Shown here one piece after another: positions 52,318 to 60,962 of a stretch of DNA of 64,000 nt. A program made the translations under genes and the position numbers. Within the stretch, counting starts at the first letter, position 1. Each line of letters starts with the position of its first letter. The stretch is from Bdellovibrio sp. BCCA (lineage in GTDB: Bacteria > Bdellovibrionota > Bdellovibrionia > Bdellovibrionales > Bdellovibrionaceae). The notes below the pieces were generated by a model that was given only the letters and a program-made list of their open reading frames with translations, was not told the DNA's origin and made no database searches. Where the stretch lies: positions 2,356,001-2,420,000 of the forward strand of contig NZ_JBBNAC010000001.1 in assembly GCF_037996825.1 (NCBI RefSeq), in the 5' to 3' direction.

Positions 52318-53097
52318 TTAAAGTGACGGAGTTCTTCCGCCATCGACAGGAAGATTAATGCCGTTAATATACGAAGCCGCAGGACTTGCTAGAAACGCAA
52401 TCGCTTCCGCCATTTCTTGCGGCTCTCCGATTCTTCCCGCAGGAATTGTTTTCTTCCAGCTTTCTTCAACTTCCTCTACCGAAGTTCGTGTCGACGTTGC
52501 CGAAGACCCCATCAAAGAACGCAGACGATCCGTGCGAATGTAGCCAGGCAAAACGTTGTTCACCGTCACGCCAAACGGAGCGAGTTCGCCAGCCAAAGTT
52601 TTTGACCAGTTTGCCATGGCCCCGCGAATAGTGTTTGAAACACCCAATCCCGGAATCGGATTTTTGACAGAGGTGGAAATCACATTGATAACACGGCCGT
52701 ATTGAGACGCCTTCATCGAAGGCAGCAGCGTCTGCACCAATAAATGGGATGCAATCAGATGAGCGCGTAAAGGAATTTCAAATTCGGTGATACTCGTTTC
52801 ATGCAAAGGCCCGCCTTTGGGGCCGCCTGTGTTGTTGATTAAAATTTGTACGGATTCTTTTTGCAGCAAAGGAAGAATATCGGTTTGCAGCTTATCGGTG
52901 TTTGCCAGATCAATTGCAAAACTCTTGTGACCCTCACCAGGTAAAGAACTGACAAGGGCTTTTAATTTTTCCTCAGTCCTTGCTAAAGCTAGAATTCGTG
53001 CGCCTCGTTCCGCTAAAAGTTTTGCGGAGGCTTCACCGATACCGCCCGAAGCGCCACACACGACCGCTGTTTTACCTTGCAAGCTCCAAGAGTTCAT
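52318..53097 (-). CDS. SDR-family protein with altered catalytic site
   Basis: The 259-residue Rossmann protein has the nucleotide motif VVCGASGGIGEA, NNTGG, and the C-terminal GRIGEPQEMAEAIAFLASPAASYINGINLPVDGG of 3-oxoacyl-reductase-like SDRs. The active-site YxxxK is replaced by S-N-T-I-R in LGVSNTIRGAM, and the preceding Ser is in VISTSVK. A subgroup of bacterial BKR-like SDRs is known to lack the tetrad, so this is probably a family trait rather than a mutation. The reaction is unknown. Confidence 0.85.
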   Translation of the reverse strand: MNSWSLQGKTAVVCGASGGIGEASAKLLAERGARILALARTEEKLKALVSSLPGEGHKSFAIDLANTDKLQTDILPLLQKESVQILINNTGGPKGGPLHETSITEFEIPLRAHLIASHLLVQTLLPSMKASQYGRVINVISTSVKNPIPGLGVSNTIRGAMANWSKTLAGELAPFGVTVNNVLPGYIRTDRLRSLMGSSATSTRTSVEEVEESWKKTIPAGRIGEPQEMAEAIAFLASPAASYINGINLPVDGGRTPSL

Positions 53098-53170
53098 TCA
53101 CTCCTCCAAGTCAGATATTCGAAGTCTAACACTTCCCAATATCATTCCTTATCTTCGGAGTGATTTCACC

Positions 53171-53656
53171 TTATTTGACTCTTTTCAGATTGCGGCACTC
53201 ATATTGTTTGTAAGTACGAGTTCCATCTTTGGCAAATTCGTGGTCAAAGTACATGTTTGCAGCCAGAACTTTTCCCGTTCCATTACTTGCGATTTTCACT
53301 TCGATAGAAGACTCTTTGTCCATCTTCAACATATAAGCATGAAAACCGTCGCGATAAAGATACGGCTTTGTCACAGACACTGTGTATTGAGCTTTGCGAG
53401 CGTCGCCCGTGTTATAAGCTTCGGGAACTTCCACTTGCATCGTTTGGATTTCGCCTTGATTTACATTAAGTGCCACGGCGCACTCTCTTTGGCTTAGTGC
53501 CAACTTCTTACATCCTAAATCCTTTGCGAAAACTCCGCCTGTGTCTGCACATTGTCTGCGGGCAGCCACAGTTCCGTGGAAAATCATTGTGTCGGCCGAA
53601 GCTCCCTGAGCGAACAATACAAACAAAGACTGCAGTAAGATCACCTTCTTAATCAT
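53171..53656 (-). CDS. Small secreted protein of unknown function
   Basis: A 161-residue protein with a signal peptide ending at ASA-DTM, four or so Cys (RRQCADTGG, LGCKKLA, RECAVAL, YECRNLK) and a strand-rich middle. GGAGGCG precedes the ATG. No family recognised. It follows the Cys-rich gene on this strand, but a stable hairpin lies between. Confidence 0.7.
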   Translation of the reverse strand: MIKKVILLQSLFVLFAQGASADTMIFHGTVAARRQCADTGGVFAKDLGCKKLALSQRECAVALNVNQGEIQTMQVEVPEAYNTGDARKAQYTVSVTKPYLYRDGFHAYMLKMDKESSIEVKIASNGTGKVLAANMYFDHEFAKDGTRTYKQYECRNLKRVK

Positions 53657-53674
53657 AAACGCCTCCTAATAATA

Positions 53675-53716
53675 AGTTCACCAGGGATAGGAGCAACATC
53701 CGTTCCCTGGTGAACT
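53675..53716 (-). terminator. Strong hairpin between two secreted-protein genes
   Basis: AGTTCACCAGGGA (53675-53687) and its exact complement (53704-53716) make a 13-bp stem with a 16-base loop. No T-run follows on the minus strand, so termination is plausible but the hairpin could instead stabilise an mRNA end. Confidence 0.7.
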
Positions 53717-53794
53717 CAAACTGAGGCTACTTTGGCAAAAAAAATCGCTAAGATTTTAGCCACATGACAAAGAGGGGCTACTTGTTCGCCAACA

Positions 53795-54115
53795 CTACTG
53801 GCAGTATACGCAGGCGTAACCAACAAGATCGCCGGCTTTATCATAGTGTTCAGTGCAGGCATTGGCGTAAGAGGCGCAGGCTGAACAATCTTGAACCTGA
53901 ACACTGGAGCACGTGCCGCCAACTTTAACATTTAAAAACAAAGGACGTCCTCCACGTGGTGGGCAGTCCGGTCCTCTCGGTGGATTGGGATTTGGATTGC
54001 TTCCACAGGGCCTGCCGTTACAACAGTCTCCTGGAACGCATGCTATGGCCGCATGAGATTGAATACCTGACATCATCAGTAAGACAGCCGTAAAGGCCGG
54101 AATAATTATTTTCAT
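53795..54115 (-). CDS. Small cysteine-rich secreted protein
   Basis: A 106-residue protein with a signal peptide ending at SHA-AIA and a mature part of about 83 residues with 11-12 cysteines (VPGDCCNGRPC, CPPRGG, GGTCSSV, DCSACASYANAC, YACVYC) and a Pro/Asn/Arg-rich spacer. A disulfide-stabilised extracellular role is likely. No family recognised. An AGGAGGATC-type ribosome site precedes the ATG. Confidence 0.75.
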   Translation of the reverse strand: MKIIIPAFTAVLLMMSGIQSHAAIACVPGDCCNGRPCGSNPNPNPPRGPDCPPRGGRPLFLNVKVGGTCSSVQVQDCSACASYANACTEHYDKAGDLVGYACVYCQ

Positions 54116-54203
54116 AGATCCTCCTATGGCCCCACCTTAGCGGGCGTCGTTGTTTTTGGCTGTTGACTTTTATGCACTATTAAAATTACTTTTCGTCAAC
54201 ACT

Positions 54204-55079
54204 ATGGCTTTTCAAATTCCACTGGATGATTGTTTGGTTGTTTTAGAATTCCGCGATGGCTCTTCCTTAAGAGACGTGGCGGCACGCCTTAATCTGGATC
54301 CTTCCGCCTTAGTTAGAAAAGTTCAAAGAATTGCTGCTGAACATGCCTTGCTGGAAAAAATCAAAGGCCGTTGGGTGTTGACGGCCAAAGGTCATCTGGT
54401 GAATCGCTGGACAGAAGACACTTTGATTTCTCAGCAACGCCTGCTAGATACTAAGCCGCAATTGCGAATCGGCACCAGCATGTGGCTTTCTGAACAAGTG
54501 CTCGTGCCCTACTCCGCTTGCTTAAATCGCGACACCTATCACAAATACAATTGGTTGATTCTCACTCCGAACCGTCATTTTGAAACGGAACTTCTAGAAG
54601 GTACCTGCGATTTTATCATTACTTGCGGAGCCCCTGTCGATCCTCTGATTGCTTACAAAAAAATTCTTCCGGAAGAGTGGATCGTTATCATCCCTAAAAC
54701 CTGGCAAAAAGATTTTAAAAATCTTAAAGATGAAAAGCAGCTTCAAACTCTTCAGCAAAAAAGCTTTGTGCGACATATAGACATCAATGCCGAAGAGTTT
54801 TTAAACCTCCCTGAGAGAATGGAAAATATCTCGGTCAGTGTGGATAACCTGATCGGCATTCGCTCTGCCGTTGCCAAAGGTTATGGGTGGAGTCTTGTGC
54901 CGCGGTTGGCGGTGTTAAAAGAGCTTCGCACCCAAGAAGTCGTCGAACTTTCGCTTTCGGAGCTTCGAGGAATTAAAAATAATCATTTAAGTCTTTGGTG
55001 GTCGCGCGCGCGGAAAGAGCATCAACAACTGGCGCCGACTCTGCAGCAATGGCTTTTAAGGTCCCTACAGGATTCTTAA
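54204..55079 (+). CDS. LysR-like transcriptional regulator
   Basis: From MAFQIPLDDCLVVLEF at 54204 the 291 residues give an N-terminal HTH (VLEFRDGSSLRDVAARLNLDPSALVRKVQRIA) and a periplasmic-binding-protein-like effector domain (LRIGTSMWLSE, FIITCGAPVDP, AVAKGYGWSLVPRLAVL). The HTH is diverged from the LysR consensus. A TTG at 54150 would add 18 residues; neither start has a ribosome site. It lies 177 bases upstream of prpC and could control it, but that is only positional. Confidence 0.78.
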   Translation: MAFQIPLDDCLVVLEFRDGSSLRDVAARLNLDPSALVRKVQRIAAEHALLEKIKGRWVLTAKGHLVNRWTEDTLISQQRLLDTKPQLRIGTSMWLSEQVLVPYSACLNRDTYHKYNWLILTPNRHFETELLEGTCDFIITCGAPVDPLIAYKKILPEEWIVIIPKTWQKDFKNLKDEKQLQTLQQKSFVRHIDINAEEFLNLPERMENISVSVDNLIGIRSAVAKGYGWSLVPRLAVLKELRTQEVVELSLSELRGIKNNHLSLWWSRARKEHQQLAPTLQQWLLRSLQDS

Positions 55080-55256
55080 GTCCTCGTTCCTGCTCCCACC
55101 GTCGAACGGCGTCTTTCGCCGCGCCAAGCAAAGTCGCTTTTGCACTGTCCATCTATTGACCGATGCCAAACCCCAAGCTAGCTTGAACCATTCATTTTTA
55201 CACACATTACGCGCCGCATCTCAAAAAGGTACGGCGTACCCATCTTCGGAGGAAAA

Positions 55257-56423
55257 ATGGCTGAATATATCAATCCAGATTACGTTCCAGAACCAGAGAA
55301 AATGAACGTGAAAAAGGGTCTTGAAGGCGTTGTTATGGATACGTCTTCTGTATCTAAAGTAAACCCTCACACAAACTCTTTGATCTACCGTGGTTATCCA
55401 GTTCAAGACTTGGCTGAAAACTGCTCTTTCGAAGAAGTGGCTTTCTTGCTTTATAATGGTGAGTTGCCAAACGCTTCTCAACTTGCTGACTTCACAAAAA
55501 AAGAACGCGGCTACCGTGAGATCTCTACAACTTTGTTGAATGTGATCAAAGCTCTTCCACAAAAATGTCACCCGATGGATTCTATCCGTACTGCGGTTTC
55601 ATTCTTGGGCACTGAAGACGCTCGTATCTGGGATGCAACTCCAGCGACAAACATGGATAAGGCGATTCAGTTGTTGGCAAAAATCCCAACAATGGTTGCT
55701 GCTGACTACCGCTTCAAAAAAGGTTTGGATTTCATTCCTCCAAAAGCGGATTTGTCTATCGCTGAAAACTTCTTCCACATGTGCTTCGGTAAGGTTCCAC
55801 AAAAAGAAGTTGTAAAAGCTTTCGACGTTTCTTTGATCCTTTACGCTGAACACAGCTTCAACGCTTCTACTTTCACAGCACGTGTTGTGACTTCAACTCA
55901 ATCTGATATCTACTCTGCAACTGTCGCGGGTATCGGTGCGTTGAAAGGTCCTTTGCACGGTGGTGCGAATGAAATGGTTATGCACATGATGAAAGAGATC
56001 GCTGATCCTGCGAAAGCAGAACAGTGGATGTTGGATGCTCTAGCTCAGAAGAAAAAAGTGATGGGCTTCGGTCACCGCGTTTACCGCTCTGGCGACTCTC
56101 GCGTTCCAACTATGAAAAAATACGCGCAAGTCATGGCTGATGTGACTGGCGAGCAAAAATGGATGCAGATGTACTCTGCATTAGAAAAAGTTATGGTTGA
56201 GAAGAAAAAAATCTACCCTAACTTGGATTTCCCAGCGGGTCCTGCTTACTACATGATGGGCTTTGAGATCGACTTCTTTACTCCGATCTTCGTGATGGCT
56301 CGTACAACGGGCTGGTCTGCTCATATCATGGAGCAAGCTGCTGACAACCGTATCATCCGTCCTCTTTCTGAGTACGTTGGTAAAGAACAGCGTAAAGTCA
56401 CTCCTATCAGCGAACGCAAATAG
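55257..56423 (+). CDS. prpC: 2-methylcitrate/citrate synthase
   Basis: A 388-residue citrate-synthase-fold enzyme. Catalytic residues are visible: His in LYAEHSFNAST, His in GFGHRVYRSGDSR, Asp in YPNLDFPAGPAYYMMG. The size and the short N-terminus (no extra domain) match the PrpC/dimeric Gram-positive-type group rather than the hexameric GltA, so methylcitrate synthase is likely, with citrate synthase possible. GGAGGAAAA precedes the ATG; a GGTACGGCGTACC palindrome (about 55229) lies in the leader. Codon bias is strong. Confidence 0.9.
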   Translation: MAEYINPDYVPEPEKMNVKKGLEGVVMDTSSVSKVNPHTNSLIYRGYPVQDLAENCSFEEVAFLLYNGELPNASQLADFTKKERGYREISTTLLNVIKALPQKCHPMDSIRTAVSFLGTEDARIWDATPATNMDKAIQLLAKIPTMVAADYRFKKGLDFIPPKADLSIAENFFHMCFGKVPQKEVVKAFDVSLILYAEHSFNASTFTARVVTSTQSDIYSATVAGIGALKGPLHGGANEMVMHMMKEIADPAKAEQWMLDALAQKKKVMGFGHRVYRSGDSRVPTMKKYAQVMADVTGEQKWMQMYSALEKVMVEKKKIYPNLDFPAGPAYYMMGFEIDFFTPIFVMARTTGWSAHIMEQAADNRIIRPLSEYVGKEQRKVTPISERK

Positions 56424-56446
56424 GAAATTACTTAATAATATGTTCG

Positions 56447-56478
56447 AAAGCCTCTGCCGAACGCAGAGGCTTTTTTTT
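56447..56478 (+). terminator. Terminator after prpC
   Basis: AAAGCCTCTGC (56447-56457) pairs with GCAGAGGCTTT (56463-56473), followed by further T residues to 56478. A strong factor-independent terminator. Confidence 0.95.
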
Positions 56479-56587
56479 GCCGTTCGCAAAGCCCATTACG
56501 CGACGGATTCTTTCAAGAATAAAACCTGACATCGCTCCTGTTCTGAATTTATTTAGGCCCACAATTCAAACAATGGAGATAACTACG

Positions 56588-56869
56588 ATGAAAAAAATAA
56601 TTGTTATGGCTGCGATCTTTGTGGGTTCTTATGCCTCTGCTCAAGTCGGCGAGGCCACTGTTTCCTTGGATTTTCCAAGTCAAAGTCAGTGGGCTATTGG
56701 CATGGTGAATATGGCTTGTGGTTCACGCTTTCATGCGGATCAGGGCTATGTCGGAACAATCACAAAAACGGATGAAGGTGTTGTCTATAGAGTTTTTGCC
56801 GACGGCGAGATCGTAGGCCGCGCCCATGCTTCATCGACATCGATCTTCGCTAGAAAAAAATGTTTTTAG
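56588..56869 (+). CDS. Small secreted protein of unknown function
   Basis: Starting MKKIIVMAAIF at 56588 with GGAGAT 7 bases upstream, the protein has 93 residues: a signal peptide (cleavage near ASA-QVG) and a compact mature domain of about 75 residues with two Cys (MACGSRF, terminal KKCF) that may form one disulfide. The upstream extension of the frame to 56477 runs over a terminator and is not coding. No family recognised. Confidence 0.72.
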   Translation: MKKIIVMAAIFVGSYASAQVGEATVSLDFPSQSQWAIGMVNMACGSRFHADQGYVGTITKTDEGVVYRVFADGEIVGRAHASSTSIFARKKCF

Positions 56870-56876
56870 TTTTAGG

Positions 56877-56899
56877 AAGGGCGCTCTCTGCGCCCTTTT
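56877..56899 (+). terminator. Terminator after the small secreted gene
   Basis: AAGGGCGC (56877-56884), loop TCTCT, GCGCCCTTTT (56890-56899). It overlaps the stop of the convergent gene. Confidence 0.88.
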
Positions 56900-57473
56900 A
56901 GTTTTCAGCTATGGAAATCATTTTGTGATCAAACTGCATGCGTTCTTGATTGTAAGACGCTACGACTTCGCGAACGACTTCAGTTGAGTCTTCTTTTGAG
57001 CTTAAGTGCTCAAGACAAGACTTCGTCACACTCAGTGAAAGCAGATAATCGCTTTTACGAATCATATTTTGGAAATCGAATTCGCGGAGCTTCGCAAAGC
57101 CACCTTTTTCACGGCGCATCTTTAGAATTGAAGTCATCGCCTTTAAATGCGCGATCATATCTTTCGAATATTGAGTTTTCATAGAGTCGATATCAACTCC
57201 GCGACGCCAGCGATCAAAACCGCTCATCGACGACACGGCAAGAATATGCAACGACTGAGCATCCAGTCGTTCAGCCCAGCGTTTTGCGGACTGCATATTC
57301 ATCTCCAGCATTTGGCGCTTGGGCATTTTGTAAACAGAGACGCCACTTATCGGCTGTCTCATTGTGAGAGAACGCTGCTGAACTCCAACAAGAGTGAGTT
57401 CCGCTGCTAAAATCGCAAAAGCCACAAATCCCAAAGCCGCTGTTCGTAGAAATAAACGCATTTTATCAGTCAT
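56898..57473 (-). CDS. Membrane-anchored protein of unknown function
   Basis: From MTDKMRLFLRTA (57473) the protein has 191 residues: one N-terminal helix (about 5-30) and a mostly helical, basic extracytoplasmic part (MQSAKRWAERLDAQSLHILA, AHLKAMTSILKMRREKGG). The overall plan, an anchor plus helical periplasmic region, resembles the sensor part of chemoreceptors without the signalling tail, but no motif confirms this. An upstream start at 57491 is possible. Confidence 0.6.
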   Translation of the reverse strand: MTDKMRLFLRTAALGFVAFAILAAELTLVGVQQRSLTMRQPISGVSVYKMPKRQMLEMNMQSAKRWAERLDAQSLHILAVSSMSGFDRWRRGVDIDSMKTQYSKDMIAHLKAMTSILKMRREKGGFAKLREFDFQNMIRKSDYLLSLSVTKSCLEHLSSKEDSTEVVREVVASYNQERMQFDHKMISIAEN

Positions 57474-57582
57474 ACAAAGTATCCAATACAAAGCTTGTGC
57501 CTATCTCATAATGAGATTGACGACTCTGAGGTACGGACTTACTTTTGGTAGTGCAACCGCGTTACGGCATTTGGAGGTTTCC

Positions 57583-58656
57583 ATGAAGAAGTTATTGCTC
57601 ATAGTTCTTTTGCTCACCGCTTGTGCGCACACTCCCAAGATTTCTGAATCAACTCCTTCAAAACCGCATGGCGTGGAAACATATGTCTCTTCTTTGCCTG
57701 CGCGTGGAATTGATTATTCAACGACACTCACAAAGATCGCTTTTGGTTCTTGCGCAAATCAAGATAAGCCCGAACCTCTTTGGAAAGATATCAGTGCTGC
57801 GAATCCGGATTTGTTTTTATTCATGGGTGACAACGTTTACGCGAGCAGCCCTTCGCAACAACCTATTGCGGAACAATACCGTAAGCTTGATTTGATTCCT
57901 GAATATCGTGCCGTTCGCGAAAAAGTTCCTTTCATGGCGACATGGGATGATCATGATTTTGGTCAGCGTGACGGAGGGTCGGATTGGACTGGCAAAGACA
58001 GTGCCCGCAAAGATTTTCTGAACTATTGGACTTACGTGAGAAACTCCATTCCGCTTGAGCAAGGTGGGGTTTACCATTCAAAAATCATCGGCCCTAAAAA
58101 GAAATCCGTGCAAGTGATCATGCTTGATACTCGCTACTATCGCAGTCCATTGAAAGAGCGTCCTGGTATGGAAGGAAAAGCGATGGACTATCTTCCGTCC
58201 GAAGACGGCACGATGTTGGGGAAAGAGCAATGGGAGTGGTTGGAAGCCCAACTCAAACGCCCGGCTGACGTGCGCTTTATTGTGAGCAGCATCCAACTTG
58301 TTGCCAATGATCCGAAGTTTGAAAAGTGGGGTAACTTTCCGAATGAACGTCAGCGCTTTTTTGATCTTCTTAAGAAAACTCGCGCGAAGAACGTGATTGT
58401 TCTTAGTGGCGATCGTCATCTGGCGACTATTGCGAAAGTGGATATTAATTCTTACGGCCCTTTGTATGACATCACTTCAAGCTCCATCAACAAAGGCAAC
58501 AACTATAACGATGCTGACAGCCACTATATTGGGCCGATCTACAATAAAGAAAACTTTGGCTTAGCGACGATTGATTGGGCTAAGAAAAAAGTTTTGGTTG
58601 AGATTCGCGGCTTCAACAATGAAGTCGCGAATTCTGTAGAAATAAAACTAAGATAG
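57583..58656 (+). CDS. PhoD-like alkaline phosphatase/phosphodiesterase, lipoprotein
   Basis: The ATG at 57583 follows TTGGAGG; the lipobox LLTA-C14 marks a lipoprotein. The metallophosphatase core is clear: IAFGSCANQ, LFLFMGDNVYA, FMATWDDHDFGQRDGG, VIMLDTRYYR, FIVSSIQL and VIVLSGDRHLATIA, the order expected for PhoD-family enzymes. It has 357 residues. It would hydrolyse phosphate esters at the cell surface or in the periplasm. Its end overlaps that of the convergent doxX gene by 9 bases. Confidence 0.92.
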   Translation: MKKLLLIVLLLTACAHTPKISESTPSKPHGVETYVSSLPARGIDYSTTLTKIAFGSCANQDKPEPLWKDISAANPDLFLFMGDNVYASSPSQQPIAEQYRKLDLIPEYRAVREKVPFMATWDDHDFGQRDGGSDWTGKDSARKDFLNYWTYVRNSIPLEQGGVYHSKIIGPKKKSVQVIMLDTRYYRSPLKERPGMEGKAMDYLPSEDGTMLGKEQWEWLEAQLKRPADVRFIVSSIQLVANDPKFEKWGNFPNERQRFFDLLKKTRAKNVIVLSGDRHLATIAKVDINSYGPLYDITSSSINKGNNYNDADSHYIGPIYNKENFGLATIDWAKKKVLVEIRGFNNEVANSVEIKLR

Positions 58657-59106
58657 TTTTTTACTAACAACAAGATCCGTCGAGTACGCTCCCCCTCCGC
58701 GGACGACCAATGCCACAGCAATGGCAATCGCTAGAAGGTGAAATTCCCAACCCTCCCCTTTTTGATTGCCGAACCAGTTCATAAAAAAACCGTTCTGCAC
58801 ATGAGACGTAAGAGCTGCCACCGCCATAACCGCTCCGACAAGAAGCGCGGCCCATCGAGTTCCAATTCCTAAAATCAGAGCAAAGCCTCCAGCAAATTCA
58901 GCGGCGATTGCCATAAATGCGAAAGGCGCGGGAATTCCCATCGTATCTGTAAAAAACTGCATTGTGCCCGTGTAGCCATAACCACCGAACGCACCAAAAG
59001 TTTTTTGCAATCCGTGAGGGAGAATCATGGCTCCCAGAGCCACTCTTAAGAAAAATTCTGTAAGACTTTTATCTGTCGCCAGTGTTTTTAAAATCAATGA
59101 TTTCAT
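58648..59106 (-). CDS. DoxX-family membrane protein
   Basis: A 152-residue protein with four membrane helices and DoxX landmarks: RVALGAMILPHGLQKTFG, GIPAPFAFMAIAAEFAGGFALILGIGTRWAAL, HVQNGFFMNW. DoxX-like proteins are linked to redox stress and membrane integrity; the exact activity is unknown. It is divergent from a MarR regulator with two palindromic operators between them, so it is very likely the regulated target. Confidence 0.88.
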   Translation of the reverse strand: MKSLILKTLATDKSLTEFFLRVALGAMILPHGLQKTFGAFGGYGYTGTMQFFTDTMGIPAPFAFMAIAAEFAGGFALILGIGTRWAALLVGAVMAVAALTSHVQNGFFMNWFGNQKGEGWEFHLLAIAIAVALVVRGGGAYSTDLVVSKKLS

Positions 59107-59183
59107 ATTTACATCCTTTATTTGAGTCCTTTATTTGAATCCTTGAAGTTCAACAATATTAGCCACAAGGCTCATTTCAATAT

Positions 59184-59237
59184 TAGTTGCGCGTGCAACT
59201 ATCTAGAGAATACCAGATTTAGTTGCGCGTGCAACTA
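59184..59237. promoter_or_regulatory. Two identical palindromic operators between doxX and marR
   Basis: TAGTTGCGCGTGCAACTA occurs at 59184-59201 and again at 59220-59237. The arms TAGTTGC/GCAACTA are perfect with a GCGT centre. The two sites have the same orientation and are 36 bases apart, close to 3.5 helical turns. This is a typical MarR-family arrangement controlling both divergent genes. Confidence 0.85.
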
Positions 59238-59257
59238 TTTTGTGGCAGAGTTTAAAC

Positions 59258-59701
59258 ATGGACGATAAAAACTCTGCAAATCAGCTAAAAGCTTGGGAAA
59301 TGTTAATTTCTCGCCATTCTCTTGTTTTGAGAAAGATTGAAAAAGATCTGGAACAACGAAAAGGCGTTCTTCCGCTTCATTGGTATGATGTTCTTTTGGT
59401 TTTATATCGTTCACCAGAGCAACGCTTGAGACTCAGTGAAATTGCTGATCGCATTGTAACCAGCCGAAGCGCTTTAACAAGATCCGTTGAAAAACTAGAG
59501 CAGGAAGGTCTTCTTACAAAAGAAGTATGTGCCGAAGATAAACGAGGCCAATACGCCCATATTACTTCGGCAGGGAAAAAAGCCCTGAAAGAAACATGGG
59601 TCTATTATAAAGCTGCGATTGAAGAACATTTTGGTCAGTATTTTACAAACACCGAGGCCAAAGAGTTTCAAAGACTTTTAGAAAAATTGCCTTCTTCCTA
59701 A
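59258..59701 (+). CDS. MarR-family transcriptional regulator
   Basis: The ATG at 59258 (MDDKNSANQLK) gives 147 residues, the usual length. The winged helix is evident: LRLSEIADRIVTSRSALTRSVEKLEQEGLLTKEVCAEDKRGQYAHITSAGKKALKE, with the D-x-R wing. A single Cys (VCAED) lies in the wing base, where some relatives sense oxidants; this is only suggestive. It probably represses doxX and itself through the twin palindromes upstream. Confidence 0.92.
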   Translation: MDDKNSANQLKAWEMLISRHSLVLRKIEKDLEQRKGVLPLHWYDVLLVLYRSPEQRLRLSEIADRIVTSRSALTRSVEKLEQEGLLTKEVCAEDKRGQYAHITSAGKKALKETWVYYKAAIEEHFGQYFTNTEAKEFQRLLEKLPSS

Positions 59702-59702
59702 A

Positions 59703-60836
59703 CTAGCGAAGGCTTGTGTAGCCATTACTTAGGCCGTGCTTCGTTAAAACAATTTGCCACAATTGTGTTCTGCGCGCTCTGAATGTACCCGCGCAACTCA
59801 GAAGATAATACTTCCATTTGCGGTAAAATGTTTTATCAAACTTGTCTTGCAACTTAGGCCAGCCGTGATCGAAGTTTTCAAACCAACTTAGCAATGTCTT
59901 ATCATAGTGAGGGCCGAAGTTGTGCCAGTCCTCCATAACAAAAAGTCCCTCAATGGCAGTCGCGACATGTGAGATGGAAGGTATCATAGAGTTTGGAAAA
60001 ATGTATTTCTCTATCCAAGGATCCGTTCCGCCTCCCGAAGGTTCACTGTTTCCGATTGTATGTAAAAGAAAAATTCCATCATCCGTAAGACACTCTGCCG
60101 CCTTTTTAAAAAACGTCAGGTAGTTCTTTTTACCCACGTGCTCAAACATACCGATAGAAACGATACGATCAAACTGCCCGACTGTTTCGCGGTAGTCTTC
60201 CAAACGGATGTCGATGGCAAAGCCTTGGCAATTTTTCTTGGCTTCACTTGCCTGCTCTTTTGAGACTGTGACACCCACACCTTTAATTCCATAATTTTCA
60301 GCAGCGTATTTTAAGAATCCACCCCAACCGCAACCGATATCCAGAACTCGCATCCCGGGCTCTAGATAAAGTTTGTCACAGATAAGTTGCAGTTTATTTT
60401 CTTGAGCCTCATCAAGACTTAAAGCGTCCTGCCAATAGCCACAGGTGTAGATCATTCTTTTATCCAACATCACGCGGTACAAATCGTCGCTCAAATCATA
60501 GTGGAACTCTCCGATCTTGTAGGGATCGTTTCGTCCCAACGTAAGAACTTTGGACTTCAATGATTGCAGTGCCAAGGTCGCAGGATTGACAGCCTCATCC
60601 AAACGGGCGCGCAAAAGAAGAAAGAAAAATTGGCTAAGATCTTCACAATCCCACCACCCATCCATATAGGATTCACCCAACCCGAGAGAACCTTGAGCTA
60701 AAACCCGATTATAAAATTTTGTATTGTGAACTTTAATGTCCGAGGCCATACGACCGTTGGCGGTGATGCCGGCACGATTAAAAATATTCGTAACAAACTC
60801 TTGGGCACTGCTTAGTGACAATGTTTCTGGATTCAC
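59703..60836 (-). CDS. cfa: Cyclopropane-fatty-acyl-phospholipid synthase
   Basis: Adds a methylene group from SAM to unsaturated membrane acyl chains. The 377 residues resemble E. coli Cfa throughout: YMDGWWDCEDLSQFF, HYDLSDDLYRVMLDKRMIYTCGYW, SAM motif VLDIGCGWGGFLKYAAENYG, GMFEHVGKKNY, GTDPWIEKYIFPNSMIPS and the C-terminal YYLLSCAGTFRAR. It is convergent with marR, 1 base apart. Membrane cyclopropanation may protect the cell in stationary or attack phase. Confidence 0.96.
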   Translation of the reverse strand: MNPETLSLSSAQEFVTNIFNRAGITANGRMASDIKVHNTKFYNRVLAQGSLGLGESYMDGWWDCEDLSQFFFLLLRARLDEAVNPATLALQSLKSKVLTLGRNDPYKIGEFHYDLSDDLYRVMLDKRMIYTCGYWQDALSLDEAQENKLQLICDKLYLEPGMRVLDIGCGWGGFLKYAAENYGIKGVGVTVSKEQASEAKKNCQGFAIDIRLEDYRETVGQFDRIVSIGMFEHVGKKNYLTFFKKAAECLTDDGIFLLHTIGNSEPSGGGTDPWIEKYIFPNSMIPSISHVATAIEGLFVMEDWHNFGPHYDKTLLSWFENFDHGWPKLQDKFDKTFYRKWKYYLLSCAGTFRARRTQLWQIVLTKHGLSNGYTSLR

Positions 60837-60962
60837 CGGTTCTTCCTTTGCAGGTTAGAACCCATATTTTTTCTAGGCTGCGTGGTTATTCAATTTTCTT
60901 TGAGGTAATCTGTGAAGTCGCATTAGTGAACGCCGGGTCCGATTTACGGGAACCTCCACCAC

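Noticed and set aside
55080-55160. G/C-rich stretch with GGCG-TCTTT-CGCC hairpin, slightly like the interior of the 47.2 kb element
   Set aside because: Only about ten bases (GTCGAACG) are shared and the long flanking arms are missing; not enough to call a second copy.
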